A DNA stretch of 64,000 nucleotides from Streptomyces chromofuscus (GCF_015160875.1 NZ_CP063374.1:6637501-6701500), one strand, 5' to 3'; positions 44,501-51,837 are shown, counted from the stretch's first letter. The notes: generated from the letters alone by a model not told the origin. Made by a program: numbers and translations.

Positions 44501-44758
44501 ATGCTGCAGCGGCGTCTTCTCGATCTGCTTGAAGAACCGCGTCTCGTCGGAGACCTCGGCCACCAGGTCCGGGTCGTAGACGAAGATCTGCTCGATACCG
44601 GCGATGTCCAAGCCGTAGATGCCCTCGGGGAACTGCTTGGACAGCTCGGCGAAGTACTCGGTCGGGTTGGTGCTGGGGATCTGCGGCGTGTTGCCGAGGA
44701 GGGGGATCCCACGCGGGGACCGGATGGGGCGAAGGTCGTTCGCGGAGTGCGTGGTCAT
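41537..44758 (-). CDS. Self-sufficient cytochrome P450/NADPH-P450 reductase (CYP102, BM3-like)
   Basis: Fusion enzyme of 1073 residues that hydroxylates fatty acids using NADPH and O2. P450 domain: I-helix FLIAGHETTSG, ExxR in DETLRLW, and haem motif FGNGVRACIGRQF with Cys411. The FMN domain starts at MTIAYGSSLGSSEDLARTIADRG. FAD binding shows RFYSISSAPSANPRHVRLTV and GTCSSYI; NADPH binding shows LIGPGTGIAPLRGFLEER, VFVGCRHPEHDYFY and YVCGDGRRMAPAV. ATG 44758 lies 6 nt after GAGGAG. It is divergent from a TetR gene across two long operator repeats, an arrangement like BM3 with BM3R1 in Bacillus. Confidence 0.96.
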   Translation of the reverse strand: MTTHSANDLRPIRSPRGIPLLGNTPQIPSTNPTEYFAELSKQFPEGIYGLDIAGIEQIFVYDPDLVAEVSDETRFFKQIEKTPLQHVRDFAGAGLFTAHQHEEEWGMAHRVLLPAFSQRAMRAYYGQMLEIAQNLVGKWERKAGQPVNITDDYTRLTLDTIALSGFGYRFDSFAKEELHPFLNALLGALVESLRRSQELPMMTKLRKADAKKYAENVQLMQDLVESVIKERREGKGTGEDDLLGLMLEATDPETGKRLYDDNVRDQVLTFLIAGHETTSGLLAFATYSLMRNPQVLAQAYAEVDRLLPGDTVPDYDTIMQLDVIPRILDETLRLWAPIPAFGKTAREDTVIGGRYELKKGAKLLILEGPLHTHPKAWDRPDEFDIDRWLPENRVQHHPHAYKPFGNGVRACIGRQFALTEARLALALVLQKFKFSDTNDYKMDPREALTRKPGDFNLVVRTRQEHERTVFSAEALQTDDTQAQASVSGVGVNMTIAYGSSLGSSEDLARTIADRGERSGFGTTLMSLDELGENLPTEGLLVVVASSYNGKAPDNAQRFDDLLAAGLPEGSLSNVRFALLGAGNTQWVATYQAFPKRIEEGLLAAGATPVVERGIADAAGDFDGMATRWMNNLWATLAEEYAADTSQASGPRYQVQLLTESDVRPAIVSEQAYPLTVVANEELVADATGLWDFSIEPPRPSAKSITFELPDGVTYDTGNHLAVFAKNELALVERALRRLGVDYDQVLRLDQPAGGRTHLPVGIPVTAGILLTEFLELQDVATRSQIRTLAEYTECPWTRPQLQAYTADTQEAEERYQKEILGKRISVLGLLERFPAVELPLAVFLEMMGPIRPRFYSISSAPSANPRHVRLTVGLLEGPALSGDGQYRGTCSSYIAALEPGDVVYGYVRVPSPTFAPPADPATPLILIGPGTGIAPLRGFLEERATQHANGTQVGLSQVFVGCRHPEHDYFYQQEMQDWEQAGIAQVHTAYSAVTGHPARFVQNAIANAADTVWQAIEDGAYIYVCGDGRRMAPAVREALAAIHRQKTGSDDASAQQWLAQLEADERYQQDVFA

Positions 44759-44831
44759 GTCTTGCTCCTCTGCGTGGAGGGGATGGGCAAGGGCGCGCTG
44801 CGCAGGTCGATGCCGTGGCGCCGTACGGAAA

Positions 44832-44868
44832 CATACGCCGTATGAAATTAGTACCGTACGACGTATGG
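44832..44868. promoter_or_regulatory. 37-nt composite TetR operator A (CYP102 side)
   Basis: Begins CATACGCCGTATG and ends CCGTACGACGTATGG, two imperfect palindromes in one 37-nt unit. It is 30/37 identical to operator B, whose start lies exactly 90 nt away. It overlaps the putative CYP102 promoter. Confidence 0.8.
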
Positions 44869-44921
44869 AAACGTGACGCAAGCGCGGTCGCCCTGGTGAG
44901 CGCTGTGATCCAGGTCATTTC

Positions 44922-44958
44922 CATACGGCGTACGAAACTGATACCGTACGGGGTATGG
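44922..44958. promoter_or_regulatory. 37-nt composite TetR operator B (tetR side)
   Basis: Begins CATACGGCGTACG and ends CCGTACGGGGTATGG; the final TATGG contains the ATG of the tetR gene, so a bound repressor would cover both promoter and start codon. Strong evidence for autoregulation. Confidence 0.8.
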
Positions 44959-45656
44959 AAAAGAAGGTGAGACGTCCTGCACGGGGAACGAGGAAGAGGG
45001 ACGTGCCTCTGACCGAGGCCGGGATCTACGCCGCCGCCCTGCGGCTGATCGACGCGGACGGTGTCGAGGCGCTCACCATGCGCAAACTCGCCACCGAGCT
45101 CGACGCGAACCCGATGTCGCTGTACCACCACGTGCCGAACAAGGAAGCGGTGCTGCGCGGCGTGACAAGAATGGTCGGCGCCCAGTTCCGCACCGTGACG
45201 CTCGAGGACGCTCCCTGGCAGGAGCGCATCCGCCTGCTCGCAACCGACTTCCGGACCCTGGCGCATCGTCACCCCGAACTGATGGCCTACTCGTTCAGCC
45301 ACCAGCCCGACTTCATCCAGCCGGACGACCCGTTCTGGACCGCGCTCACGGCGATCATGGAGGCTGCCGGGGTTCCGCAGTCAGAGGTCTCGGAGATCGC
45401 GGCGCTGATGGTCGCCGTCGTCATCGGTGTCCTCGCCGCCGAACTCAACGGCTCGCTCCACCAGTGGTCGACCCTCAAGCCCCCCGGCTCTGACGATGCT
45501 GAAGGCGGTGACGGGGACGCGGACCCCGACTCTGCGGACACAGCCTCTGAAGGCCCTGATCAGGACCACATGTTCCGCCTTGTGATGGACACGCTGATCA
45601 CGGGTCTGGAAAGCCGGCTCACCGGCGATCGCGACGGCCGGGACGCCGGCCTTTGA
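44955..45656 (+). CDS. TetR/AcrR family regulator with TetR_C domain
   Basis: A 233-residue repressor. A basic N-terminus (KKVRRPARGTRKRDVPLT) leads into the HTH: ALRLIDADGVEALTMRKLATELDANPMSLYHHVPNKEAVLRGV. The C-terminal region is TetR_C-like. An acidic linker (SDDAEGGDGDADPDSADTASEGPDQD) interrupts the ligand domain near residue 185. The ATG lies inside operator B and only about 10 nt after a GATACC element, so the mRNA is probably leaderless. It is the likely fatty-acid or drug-responsive repressor of CYP102. Confidence 0.9.
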   Translation: MEKKVRRPARGTRKRDVPLTEAGIYAAALRLIDADGVEALTMRKLATELDANPMSLYHHVPNKEAVLRGVTRMVGAQFRTVTLEDAPWQERIRLLATDFRTLAHRHPELMAYSFSHQPDFIQPDDPFWTALTAIMEAAGVPQSEVSEIAALMVAVVIGVLAAELNGSLHQWSTLKPPGSDDAEGGDGDADPDSADTASEGPDQDHMFRLVMDTLITGLESRLTGDRDGRDAGL

Positions 45657-46421
45657 GCCACGCCTGCTGAGGCGCTCCGCCGCAGGCACTGGCCCTGAGC
45701 TGCGCCCGCAGCCGGGTGATCTCAGGCTGCGACATGCGGGAGCCACCCTCGTCACACCGGGGAACACGGCCCGGCGGGGTGGTTCCGCAGCCTCTGCGCG
45801 GCAGCCGTATGACGCTGACCCGTGAAATGACCACAGACGTCGGCTTGTTCCCGATCTCCCTCCCGAAGCGGGAGATCGCCGGCCTCGTCGAGTTGCCTCA
45901 CCCATCCGTTCACCGAGGCGGCCACGCCGCCCAGTACTTAGCCGTGCGCCACCGTCACCTGGCGAGACCTCACCACCCGCAACGCTCGCCGCTTGTTCCA
46001 CACCGGCGCACGGTGACCGCCCGACCTGAGGCAACGGTCGTGAGCAAGTGGGTCTGACGACCGCGGTCGTCACAGCAGCACCGCGGTCCGGGTTGCCGGG
46101 GCGGCTCTGCCGTCAGCCGGTGGAGCTGCGGCTGATCCGCCACAGCGTTCTGGTCTGCGAGGTCACCGACTCCAGCAGCACCCGGCCTCACCGCTCGTTG
46201 GCGACGCACCAGCCCGGCCGTACGCTGCCTCTCCCGCTCGGGCCTGATCCTGCCGAAAGAAGCCGACCCTGCGCCGCCTCGGCAGGTTGCCGCTGGTTTG
46301 CGGGCGGCGCCGTGGCATCAGGACGAAGAGGGGGAGTACGGGGGTGCGCGACGCTGGAGTGGCTGCGGTCGCGGCGACGGCACACGACCTGAACTACGTA
46401 TTCGCGCTCTCGCACCCCGTG
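45657..46421. other. Gene-poor stretch
   Basis: No gene can be supported in these 765 nt. Codon bias is weak in all frames. The stretch separates the catabolic block from the mobile region. Confidence 0.45.
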
Positions 46422-46443
46422 CCATATATCATCGGCGATATGG
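46422..46443. promoter_or_regulatory. Inverted repeat over the toxin start codon
   Basis: CCATAT and ATATGG flank a 10-nt spacer, with the toxin ATG inside the right arm and an AT-rich TATATC core in the left. It is a good candidate for the promoter-operator at which the antitoxin autoregulates. Confidence 0.5.
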
Positions 46444-46823
46444 ACAGCGGGAGGTACTCGATCGAGATCGAGCCGGAGGTGCGGCTGTGGCTGGAGAACA
46501 TTCCCGCCCATCACTACAAGCAGGCCGAGCGCGTCGCCGACCTGCTCGCCGAGCAGCCCACCACCCTCGACGAACCGCACTCCCGCCATCTGGGCGGCAA
46601 GCTCCGCGAGCTGCGCTTCCGCCTCGGCGATGCCCATCAGCGGATCACCTACTGGCCGGCGCCCGGCCGACGTGTCGTGCTGCTCACCGTGTTCCGCAAG
46701 ACCAAGATGCGCGAGCAGGCCGAAGTGGACCGCGCCCACGCCGCACAGCGATTGTGCGAGGCAGAGCATGAAGCCGCCGCCGAGCACGACCTCTACAGCC
46801 GCAACCTCAAGGAGAACCGATGA
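46440..46823 (+). CDS. RelE/HigB-like toxin of a type II toxin-antitoxin pair
   Basis: A 127-residue protein with the RelE/HigB fold pattern: IEIEPEVRLWLENIPAHHYKQAERVADLL at the N-terminus, then the conserved HSRHLGGKLRELRFRLGDAHQRITYWPAPGRRVVLLTVFRKT strand core with Arg residues that typically contact mRNA. Toxins of this class cleave mRNA at the ribosome. ATG 46440 is used (MDSGRYSIEI), almost without leader. The stop overlaps the antitoxin start (ATGA), the reversed toxin-first order of higBA operons. Confidence 0.85.
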   Translation: MDSGRYSIEIEPEVRLWLENIPAHHYKQAERVADLLAEQPTTLDEPHSRHLGGKLRELRFRLGDAHQRITYWPAPGRRVVLLTVFRKTKMREQAEVDRAHAAQRLCEAEHEAAAEHDLYSRNLKENR

Positions 46824-47158
46824 ACCACAGTGAATGGAGGACCCGCCGCCACCGTCAACTGCTGGGCGAACCCCTGGACGCTGACCCCGAGTACGACCGG
46901 GTCTACGAAGAGGCCGGCCTCGCCATGACGTTGGGCAAGGCCGTCTACGACCGGCGTAAGCAGCTGGGCCTGAGCGAGGCCGACCTCGCCGAGCGCATGC
47001 ACGTCGACGTCGATGACATCGAAGGCATCGAGACGGCCACCGAGCTGCCGCCCATCGCGGTCATCATGCGCCTGGCCCGCGCACTGGACCTGACGGTGGA
47101 CGTGCACCTCGCCGGCGGAGACGAGCCCACCGTCACCATCGTCGCCCCAGCGGCCTGA
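46820..47158 (+). CDS. XRE-family antitoxin
   Basis: A 112-residue helix-turn-helix antitoxin coupled to the toxin by an ATGA overlap, with AAGGAG upstream. The HTH is LGKAVYDRRKQLGLSEADLAERMHVDVDDIEGIETATELPPIAVIMRLARALDLTVDVHL, in the C-terminal half; the N-terminal 35 residues likely bind the toxin. It should repress its own promoter at the inverted repeat at 46422. Confidence 0.87.
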   Translation: MNHSEWRTRRHRQLLGEPLDADPEYDRVYEEAGLAMTLGKAVYDRRKQLGLSEADLAERMHVDVDDIEGIETATELPPIAVIMRLARALDLTVDVHLAGGDEPTVTIVAPAA

Positions 47159-47172
47159 GGCGGGGAGGAACC

Positions 47173-47409
47173 ATGCAGGACCCGCCTTCCGCGCTCGCCC
47201 GTGAGCTCGGGCAGCTCGTCCAGGACCGGCGTATCGAGCTCGGGCTGTCCCAGGCCGAGCTGGCGGAGCGGTGCGGGATGAAGCAGCCGCAGATCTCCCG
47301 CTTCGAGGGCGGCGGGACCGTGCCCACGCTTCCCCTCCTGCGCCGCCTGGCTCAGGCTCTCGGCGCCGACCTGACCATCAGCCTCACCCCGCACGACGAA
47401 GCCGCTTGA
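47173..47409 (+). CDS. Second XRE-family HTH protein
   Basis: A 78-residue cro/C1-type DNA-binding protein directly after the antitoxin, 14 nt downstream with GGGAGGA before the ATG. The HTH is LVQDRRIELGLSQAELAERCGMKQPQISRFEGGGTVPTLPLLRRLAQALGADLTISLTP. It resembles the antitoxin in its C-terminal half, so it could be a duplicated or co-repressing antitoxin. Confidence 0.83.
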   Translation: MQDPPSALARELGQLVQDRRIELGLSQAELAERCGMKQPQISRFEGGGTVPTLPLLRRLAQALGADLTISLTPHDEAA

Positions 47410-47453
47410 CACGCATTCGGAATTCCTGGAATTCCCCAGGCGGTGTAGACCAC

Positions 47454-47476
47454 TGACGGCAGTAGTTGACGGCAAC
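47454..47476. repeat. att-like site 1
   Basis: A 23-nt sequence made of two TGACGGCA copies separated by GTAGT and ending in AC. It occurs four times in this region (also 48294, 52775, 53880). This copy precedes orphan toxin cassette 1 and has no integrase beside it. Confidence 0.7.
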
Positions 47477-47533
47477 ACCAGCAGACTCCAGCGCACGCGC
47501 ACGAACATCCGGCGACTGTCAAATCGCCCGCTG

Positions 47534-47551
47534 ACCAGCAAACTTGCAGGT
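47534..47551. repeat. Short hairpin before toxin cassette 1
   Basis: An imperfect dyad (ACCAGCAAACTTGCAGGT) about 47 nt upstream of the toxin frame. Cassette 2 has a perfect version (ACCTGCG-AAAA-CGCAGGT, 52853-52870) at the equivalent distance, so this is a conserved part of the cassette border. Confidence 0.5.
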
Positions 47552-47580
47552 AGGAGCGGCCTGGCCTGCACACGTACTAT

Positions 47581-47961
47581 GTGCTGGCGGGCGAGACACC
47601 CGTCCTCGTTCACAACAGCAACTGCGAGTTGACTGATCTTGGTGGAGGGAAGCTTCAAACGCCTGCTGGCCTCATCTATGGGCCTATGAAGGGTGGGGAA
47701 GGACATCGAATCTTCCACGTCGGAGCGCACACCGCGGACAGCCTGAAGGCCGGGAAGAAGAATCACAGCATATTCACCGGCCAGCAGAGTCCTTTGGAAC
47801 TTGTCGATGAAGCATGGACGAGGCGTGGTGCGCCGGAGCCAAATGACCCGGCGGCCTACGTGGTGCCTATGGGACGGGTGATTGGCGACGGCGGTCAGAC
47901 GTCGGTCCGAATCATTGTGAAGCCGGGAACAACGGAGGTGATCAGTGCATATCCCTACTGA
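47581..47961 (+). CDS. Orphan polymorphic-toxin C-terminus 1 (Hint end plus toxin domain)
   Basis: The frame opens at 47554 and reads HTYYVLAGETPVLVHNSN, the C-terminal splice junction of a pretoxin-Hint domain, then a 110-residue toxin domain containing GHRIFHVGAHTADSLKAG and ending TSVRIIVKPGTTEVISAYPY. The ending strand is typical of BECR-fold (EndoU/RelE-like) RNase toxins, which is inference. There is no secretion domain or proper start; an in-frame TAG at 47551 ends the frame upstream. It is thus a silent cassette that could be joined to a full-length toxin by recombination. Base composition is lower in GC than flanking genes. Confidence 0.75.
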   Translation: MLAGETPVLVHNSNCELTDLGGGKLQTPAGLIYGPMKGGEGHRIFHVGAHTADSLKAGKKNHSIFTGQQSPLELVDEAWTRRGAPEPNDPAAYVVPMGRVIGDGGQTSVRIIVKPGTTEVISAYPY

Positions 47962-47977
47962 AAAAGGAAGGCAATCG

Positions 47978-48187
47978 GTGGAGTGCCCTCGTTGCGGACA
48001 GGCACTCCTTGAGAGGGTGCAGGCAACGCGATTCTCGATCAGGTTCGCGAAGTGCCCGGAATGCGATGCAATCTGGCCTGAAGATGGACTAATTGATCGC
48101 GGCAATTTCGTTCAGTATCAGCTGTTCCTGGATCTCCTGGGGGAGCCGGAAATGGAATCCCCCTACAAGGTCCTCGGGTTGCTGTAA
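47978..48187 (+). CDS. Probable immunity protein 1 (zinc-ribbon)
   Basis: A 69-residue protein beginning VECPRCGQALLERVQATRFS. Two Cys pairs (CPRC and CPEC) form a likely zinc ribbon. GTG 47978 lies just after AAGGAAGG; an in-frame GTG at 47945 (80 residues) overlaps the toxin stop and has GGAGGTG. Its position immediately after a toxin domain marks it as the cognate immunity gene. Confidence 0.65.
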   Translation: MECPRCGQALLERVQATRFSIRFAKCPECDAIWPEDGLIDRGNFVQYQLFLDLLGEPEMESPYKVLGLL

Positions 48188-48251
48188 GGGGGTTGACGAC
48201 TGCAGGCAGCATCCCACTGACGAGCTGTGTGCCGTTCACCTCTGCGAATTT

Positions 48252-48284
48252 GAAGCCCCGTCAGGTGCGTCCTGGCGGGGCTTC
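48252..48284 (+). terminator. Terminator-like hairpin after cassette 1
   Basis: A 14-bp stem (GAAGCCCCGTCAGG / CCTGGCGGGGCTTC, one mismatch) with a TGCGT loop. An identical hairpin follows cassette 2 at 53838. The repeated block continues from here through the att-like site into the integrase. Confidence 0.85.
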
Positions 48285-48293
48285 TGCGGTGGG

Positions 48294-48316
48294 TGACGGC
48301 AGTAGTTGACGGCAAC
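48294..48316. repeat. att-like site 2 (left end of the integrative element)
   Basis: Exact copy of site 1, located 2 nt beyond the integrase stop codon, where attP/attL normally lies in actinobacterial integrative elements. Confidence 0.75.
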
Positions 48317-48317
48317 A

Positions 48318-49625
48318 TCAGTGGACGGTGGCTCCGCACAGCGGCGGGTCGTTGCCGTCGTCGCGGGTCGACTCGTCGCTGACAGGCCCGTCAAGGGCGG
48401 TGCTGAGGGTGTCGATGGCGTCGCGCTGGAGGCGGAGCCGGACGTGGGCGTAGACGGTGGCGGTGACGCCGATGTGGGCGTGGCCGAGGAGTTCCTTGAT
48501 GACGACGAGTTCGACGCCTTGTTCCAGGAGCAGGGTGGCGGTGGAGTGGCGGAGGTCGTGGAAGCGGATGCGGCGGAGGCCGGCCTTGCGAAGGAGCGTG
48601 GTGAAGACGCGGGTGAGGTTGGTCGGGTCGATCGCTCCGCCCTGCGCAGTGGTGAACACGTGCCTGTTGTGCTGCCACGCAGGGCCAGCGACCTCGCGCT
48701 CGCGCTGCTGCTGCTCGTGATGGTGCTTCAGCGAGTGGACGCAGCGGGTGGGGAGGGCGATGCGGCGCTCGGAGGCCCGTGTCTTGGTGGGCAGAGTGGT
48801 GAGCCCGCCCGTGCTGGTGCGCTGAAGTGTGCGGCGGATGGCGGCGGTGCCCGCGTCGAGGTTGAGGTCTTCCCAGCGCAGTCCGAGGAGTTCGCCCTTG
48901 CGGAGCCCGGTGTGGAGGGCCAGTTCGAACAGCGCGTGGAGTCGGTGACCTTGCGTGGTGGTGAGGAGTTGACGGGCTTCGTCGGCGGTGAGCGGGGCAA
49001 AGCGTCGAGGCCGTGGAGTGCCGGTGCGGACATTGCGGGCAACGTTGCGCGGGATCTCCTCCTCGCGGATGGCGTGCTCCAAGGCGGACTTGAGCACGGA
49101 GTGGATGTAGGTCAGCGTCAGAGGAGAGAGCAGCTTGCGGCAGCACTGGCCGATGGCGCAGCAACGGGGCTCATCGCGGCCCCCGTCGATGCGACGGGCG
49201 CAACACTGACAGGTGGTGCGGAGCTGGTTGAGCCAGGTGCGGATGTCCTTGGCGGTGAGCTTGGTGAGCTTCTTCTTGCCGAGGCCCGGGATGAGGTATC
49301 GGTCGACGCACGCGGTGTAGCGGGTGTGGGTGTTCTCGCGGAGGTGGTGGACGGCGACGTGTTCCAGCCAGTACGTCAGGTACGCGCCGAGGGTGCCCTG
49401 CGCGGAGGGTACGGGGAGGCCGCGGTTGCTCGCGGCGGTCTTCTCGGTGAGCTTGGCCAGGGCGTCCGTGCGCGTGGTGCCGTAGACGCGGACGCGCTTC
49501 CGTGTATTGCCGGAGGCGAGGACGTATCCGGCGGCCTCCCAGCGACCGTCCTTGCGCTGGTAGACGGTGCCGTCACCGTTGGCGCGGACGCGGCGGGAAG
49601 AGCTGGTGTTGCGAGGCGTGGTCAT
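48318..49625 (-). CDS. Tyrosine recombinase (integrase)
   Basis: Site-specific integrase of 435 residues. Catalytic residues: Arg in HTGLRKGELLGLRW, His-x-x-Arg in HDLRHSTATLL, His in LLGHAHIGVTAT and Tyr in VYAHVRLRLQ. The N-terminal AP2-like and SAM-like domains precede a cysteine-rich insert (CQCCARRIDGG...RCCAIGQCCRK) that may bind zinc. ATG 49625 overlaps the excisionase stop. The gene ends next to att-like site 2. A closely similar but truncated copy is at 53904. Confidence 0.94.
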   Translation of the reverse strand: MTTPRNTSSSRRVRANGDGTVYQRKDGRWEAAGYVLASGNTRKRVRVYGTTRTDALAKLTEKTAASNRGLPVPSAQGTLGAYLTYWLEHVAVHHLRENTHTRYTACVDRYLIPGLGKKKLTKLTAKDIRTWLNQLRTTCQCCARRIDGGRDEPRCCAIGQCCRKLLSPLTLTYIHSVLKSALEHAIREEEIPRNVARNVRTGTPRPRRFAPLTADEARQLLTTTQGHRLHALFELALHTGLRKGELLGLRWEDLNLDAGTAAIRRTLQRTSTGGLTTLPTKTRASERRIALPTRCVHSLKHHHEQQQREREVAGPAWQHNRHVFTTAQGGAIDPTNLTRVFTTLLRKAGLRRIRFHDLRHSTATLLLEQGVELVVIKELLGHAHIGVTATVYAHVRLRLQRDAIDTLSTALDGPVSDESTRDDGNDPPLCGATVH

Positions 49626-49813
49626 CAGGCGGCTTCCTGGTCGAGGCGGGTGCGGATGAAGTCGGCCAGCGCGTGTGCGGGGATCCGGCGGGCGCGGCCG
49701 AGGGTGATCGAGGTGAGCTGGCGGGTGCGGATCAGGTCGTAGACGGCGGTGCGGCCGAGTTGGAGGCGGGCCATGACCTGGGGGACGGTGAGGAGTTCGG
49801 TGCCGGCGGTCAC
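49625..49813 (-). CDS. Excisionase (helix-turn-helix)
   Basis: A 62-residue MerR-like DNA-binding protein: LLTVPQVMARLQLGRTAVYDLIRTRQLTSITLGRARRIPAHALADFI. Its position between replication initiator and integrase with overlapping stops/starts (GTG 49813 overlaps the RepSA stop) matches the rep-xis-int operon of pSAM2-like elements. It directs excision with the integrase. Confidence 0.9.
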   Translation of the reverse strand: MTAGTELLTVPQVMARLQLGRTAVYDLIRTRQLTSITLGRARRIPAHALADFIRTRLDQEAA

Positions 49814-51546
49814 GCGACGGCCCCCGCCCGGACAGCACCGGTCAGCCGATGAATGGAGTGACCGACCGGGTGACCGGCGAGGTCACTTGGGCGCTCCGAG
49901 TGCCGGGTTCGGGTTGGTTGCTCGGGTCGGGTCTGTCGCGTCGCGGTCAGGAGGTCGCCGAGGTGTTCGAGTTCGGGCAGGAGGCCGGTTCCGGCGTACT
50001 GCCAGTGGGAGATGACTAGCGTCGTGTCCGAGTCCACGCGCTGACCGGCGATGTTGCCGTGACCAAGACGGTGACCGGCGGCCAGGTGAGTGGAGTGTTC
50101 GGCGTGGTCACCGACCGGCCTGCCGCCTGTCTGACCGGCCTGCGTCTCAGCCGATGCCGGGGCGGGGGTCTGGGTGTCGGGTCGATTAAGACGCCATGCG
50201 GTGCGTTCGGCTCGGAGGTGGGTGAGGGTGGTGGAGTAGTGGCGGGTGCGGGTGGCGAAGTGGCCGCGGAAGCCGAGCATGTGGGCCCATTGGCGCAGGC
50301 GGAGGTGGGAGTGCTGGCGGTTGGTGGCGAGGTTCCAGGCGGTGTGGATCATGCGGCGGGCGTGGTCGGTGATGTCGTGGGTGGCGAGTTCGGCGAGGAA
50401 GCGGAGTCGGCGGTCGAGGGTGCCGGTGGTGGTTTCGGCTCCCTTGGTGGCGTACTTGGCGATGTATCCGGCGACGTGCCGGTCGGTAACCGGGCCGCCA
50501 CCGGTGAAGTCCGTGCTGCGGATCGCGCGGACGTCTATCTGCCGCCCGAACCGGAACACCAACCGCCTCGCCCGGTCTGAGTCTTGGGGCGGGGACGCGG
50601 GGATGTCCCCGGGCGGCTGCGGTTGCTTTGGCGGTTGGCCCTCGTGGTGGACGCGGGTGCGTTGGGCGGCGGCGCGGACGGCATCGTCGAGGAGCTGGGT
50701 GGTGGCCCAGGCGGGTGGGGTGCTGGTGGGGCCGGTGGGTCCGTCGAGGCGGATGGCGGCGTGGAAGTGGACCTGGCCGCGTTTTTGGTATTCGGCGACC
50801 TTGGCGTACGAGAGCGTGGCGTGGTGGCTCAGGACGCGCTGCGTCAGCCCCGCCGCTTTCGCGATCTCCCGGCGTAGGTGGGTGGTGAAGCGGGCCCATA
50901 GGGCTGGGGCGTGCGCGTTCCACAGCACCGCGCCCGCGTAGTCGTACTGCTCGGGGTCGAGCGGCGTGCCGAGGAGGGGGTCGTCGTCGGGGTGGGTGTG
51001 GCCGCAGTGGCAGCGGCCGGTGTCGGGTTGGTTGTGGACGGGGCCGAAGCCGGGTGCGGTGAGGGTGGCGAAGACGCGGGGGTGAGCGGCGACGCTGGTG
51101 GGGACGGTTTTGCCGCCGCGTAGTCCGGCGGCGATGAGTTGGTAGGTGTCGTAGCGGTAGACGGTGGAGCAGGCGGGGCAGCGGGTGGCGCGGCGGTTGC
51201 CGCAGCGGACCAGCAGTTCGCCCGCCGGGAGCCGACTGGAGTCGAAGTGGTCGAGAACCTCACCGGTCGCGCTGTCCAGGTGGGTGCGGTGCCCGGTGAG
51301 GCGGATCGGGTGCGCACAGCCGCCGAGACCGGCTATCTGTCGTGCGAGGGGTGGGAGTTGGCCGGTGGCGGCGAGCTTCGCCAGCTTGGCGGTGAGCCTT
51401 GCGCGGCGCTCCAGCGCCGAACGCTGACCGGCGGATGCGTCGGTGGTGTTGTGGGTCGGGGTGGTGGTGCCAGCTGGCGCGGTGAACGCCCAGGTGGCCG
51501 GGATGAAAGTGGCAGCGGAGGATGGAAGTTGGAGCTGTTCGGGCAT
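49810..51546 (-). CDS. RepSA-like rolling-circle replication initiator
   Basis: A 578-residue initiator for replication of the excised circle. It has cysteine-rich zinc motifs (VRCGNRRATRCPACSTVYRYDTYQLI and HCGHTH), the HUH motif in RGQVHFHAAIRLDG, and a likely catalytic Tyr in DRHVAGYIAKYATKGAE. The C-terminal 100 residues are low-complexity. ATG 51546 starts MPEQLQLPSS. It heads the leftward rep-xis-int operon. Confidence 0.9.
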   Translation of the reverse strand: MPEQLQLPSSAATFIPATWAFTAPAGTTTPTHNTTDASAGQRSALERRARLTAKLAKLAATGQLPPLARQIAGLGGCAHPIRLTGHRTHLDSATGEVLDHFDSSRLPAGELLVRCGNRRATRCPACSTVYRYDTYQLIAAGLRGGKTVPTSVAAHPRVFATLTAPGFGPVHNQPDTGRCHCGHTHPDDDPLLGTPLDPEQYDYAGAVLWNAHAPALWARFTTHLRREIAKAAGLTQRVLSHHATLSYAKVAEYQKRGQVHFHAAIRLDGPTGPTSTPPAWATTQLLDDAVRAAAQRTRVHHEGQPPKQPQPPGDIPASPPQDSDRARRLVFRFGRQIDVRAIRSTDFTGGGPVTDRHVAGYIAKYATKGAETTTGTLDRRLRFLAELATHDITDHARRMIHTAWNLATNRQHSHLRLRQWAHMLGFRGHFATRTRHYSTTLTHLRAERTAWRLNRPDTQTPAPASAETQAGQTGGRPVGDHAEHSTHLAAGHRLGHGNIAGQRVDSDTTLVISHWQYAGTGLLPELEHLGDLLTATRQTRPEQPTRTRHSERPSDLAGHPVGHSIHRLTGAVRAGAVA

Positions 51547-51804
51547 GCGGGAGAGACCTTCGGCGGGAGAAGGGAGAGAGCGAGGACGACGAAGACGGCG
51601 TCGCGGCAGCCGGGTTTACCGGCTCACAGGGGAAGGGAGGCGCCGCAGGGCGGGCGTGGGCGCGGGGACCAGGGCCAGCTGGTCCGGGCGGCGGGCACGG
51701 TGTTGATCACCGGCGGTGCGTGACGGTAGCACCGCTTCACGGGCGCATTCAAGTGCATCCCTCCTGATCTGTTTCTGGTGGTGATCGACGCGGGTAGTGT
51801 GAGG
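51547..51804. other. Intergenic region between rep and gntR
   Basis: No gene supported. It probably holds the divergent promoters of the rep-xis-int operon and the gntR gene. Confidence 0.4.
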
Positions 51805-51837
51805 CCGGTTTCCGGGTTTGGACGGGCCGGATTCCGG
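51805..51837. promoter_or_regulatory. Direct repeats before gntR
   Basis: CCGGTTTCCGG (51805-51815) and CCGGATTCCGG (51827-51837) begin 22 nt apart, two helical turns, just upstream of gntR. Each is itself nearly palindromic. This is a plausible operator of the KorSA-like repressor. Confidence 0.45.

Noticed and set aside
41435..44845. Plus-strand open frame of 1136 codons opposite CYP102
   Set aside because: Antisense shadow; all P450, FMN, FAD and NADPH motifs are on the minus strand with a proper ribosome site.
32347..45656. Secondary-metabolite biosynthetic cluster around the P450 and dioxygenase genes
   Set aside because: No polyketide synthase, peptide synthetase, terpene or RiPP genes; the content fits catabolism.
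45716..46057. Plus-strand open frame after the CYP102 regulator
   Set aside because: Low third-position GC, no ribosome site and no domain.
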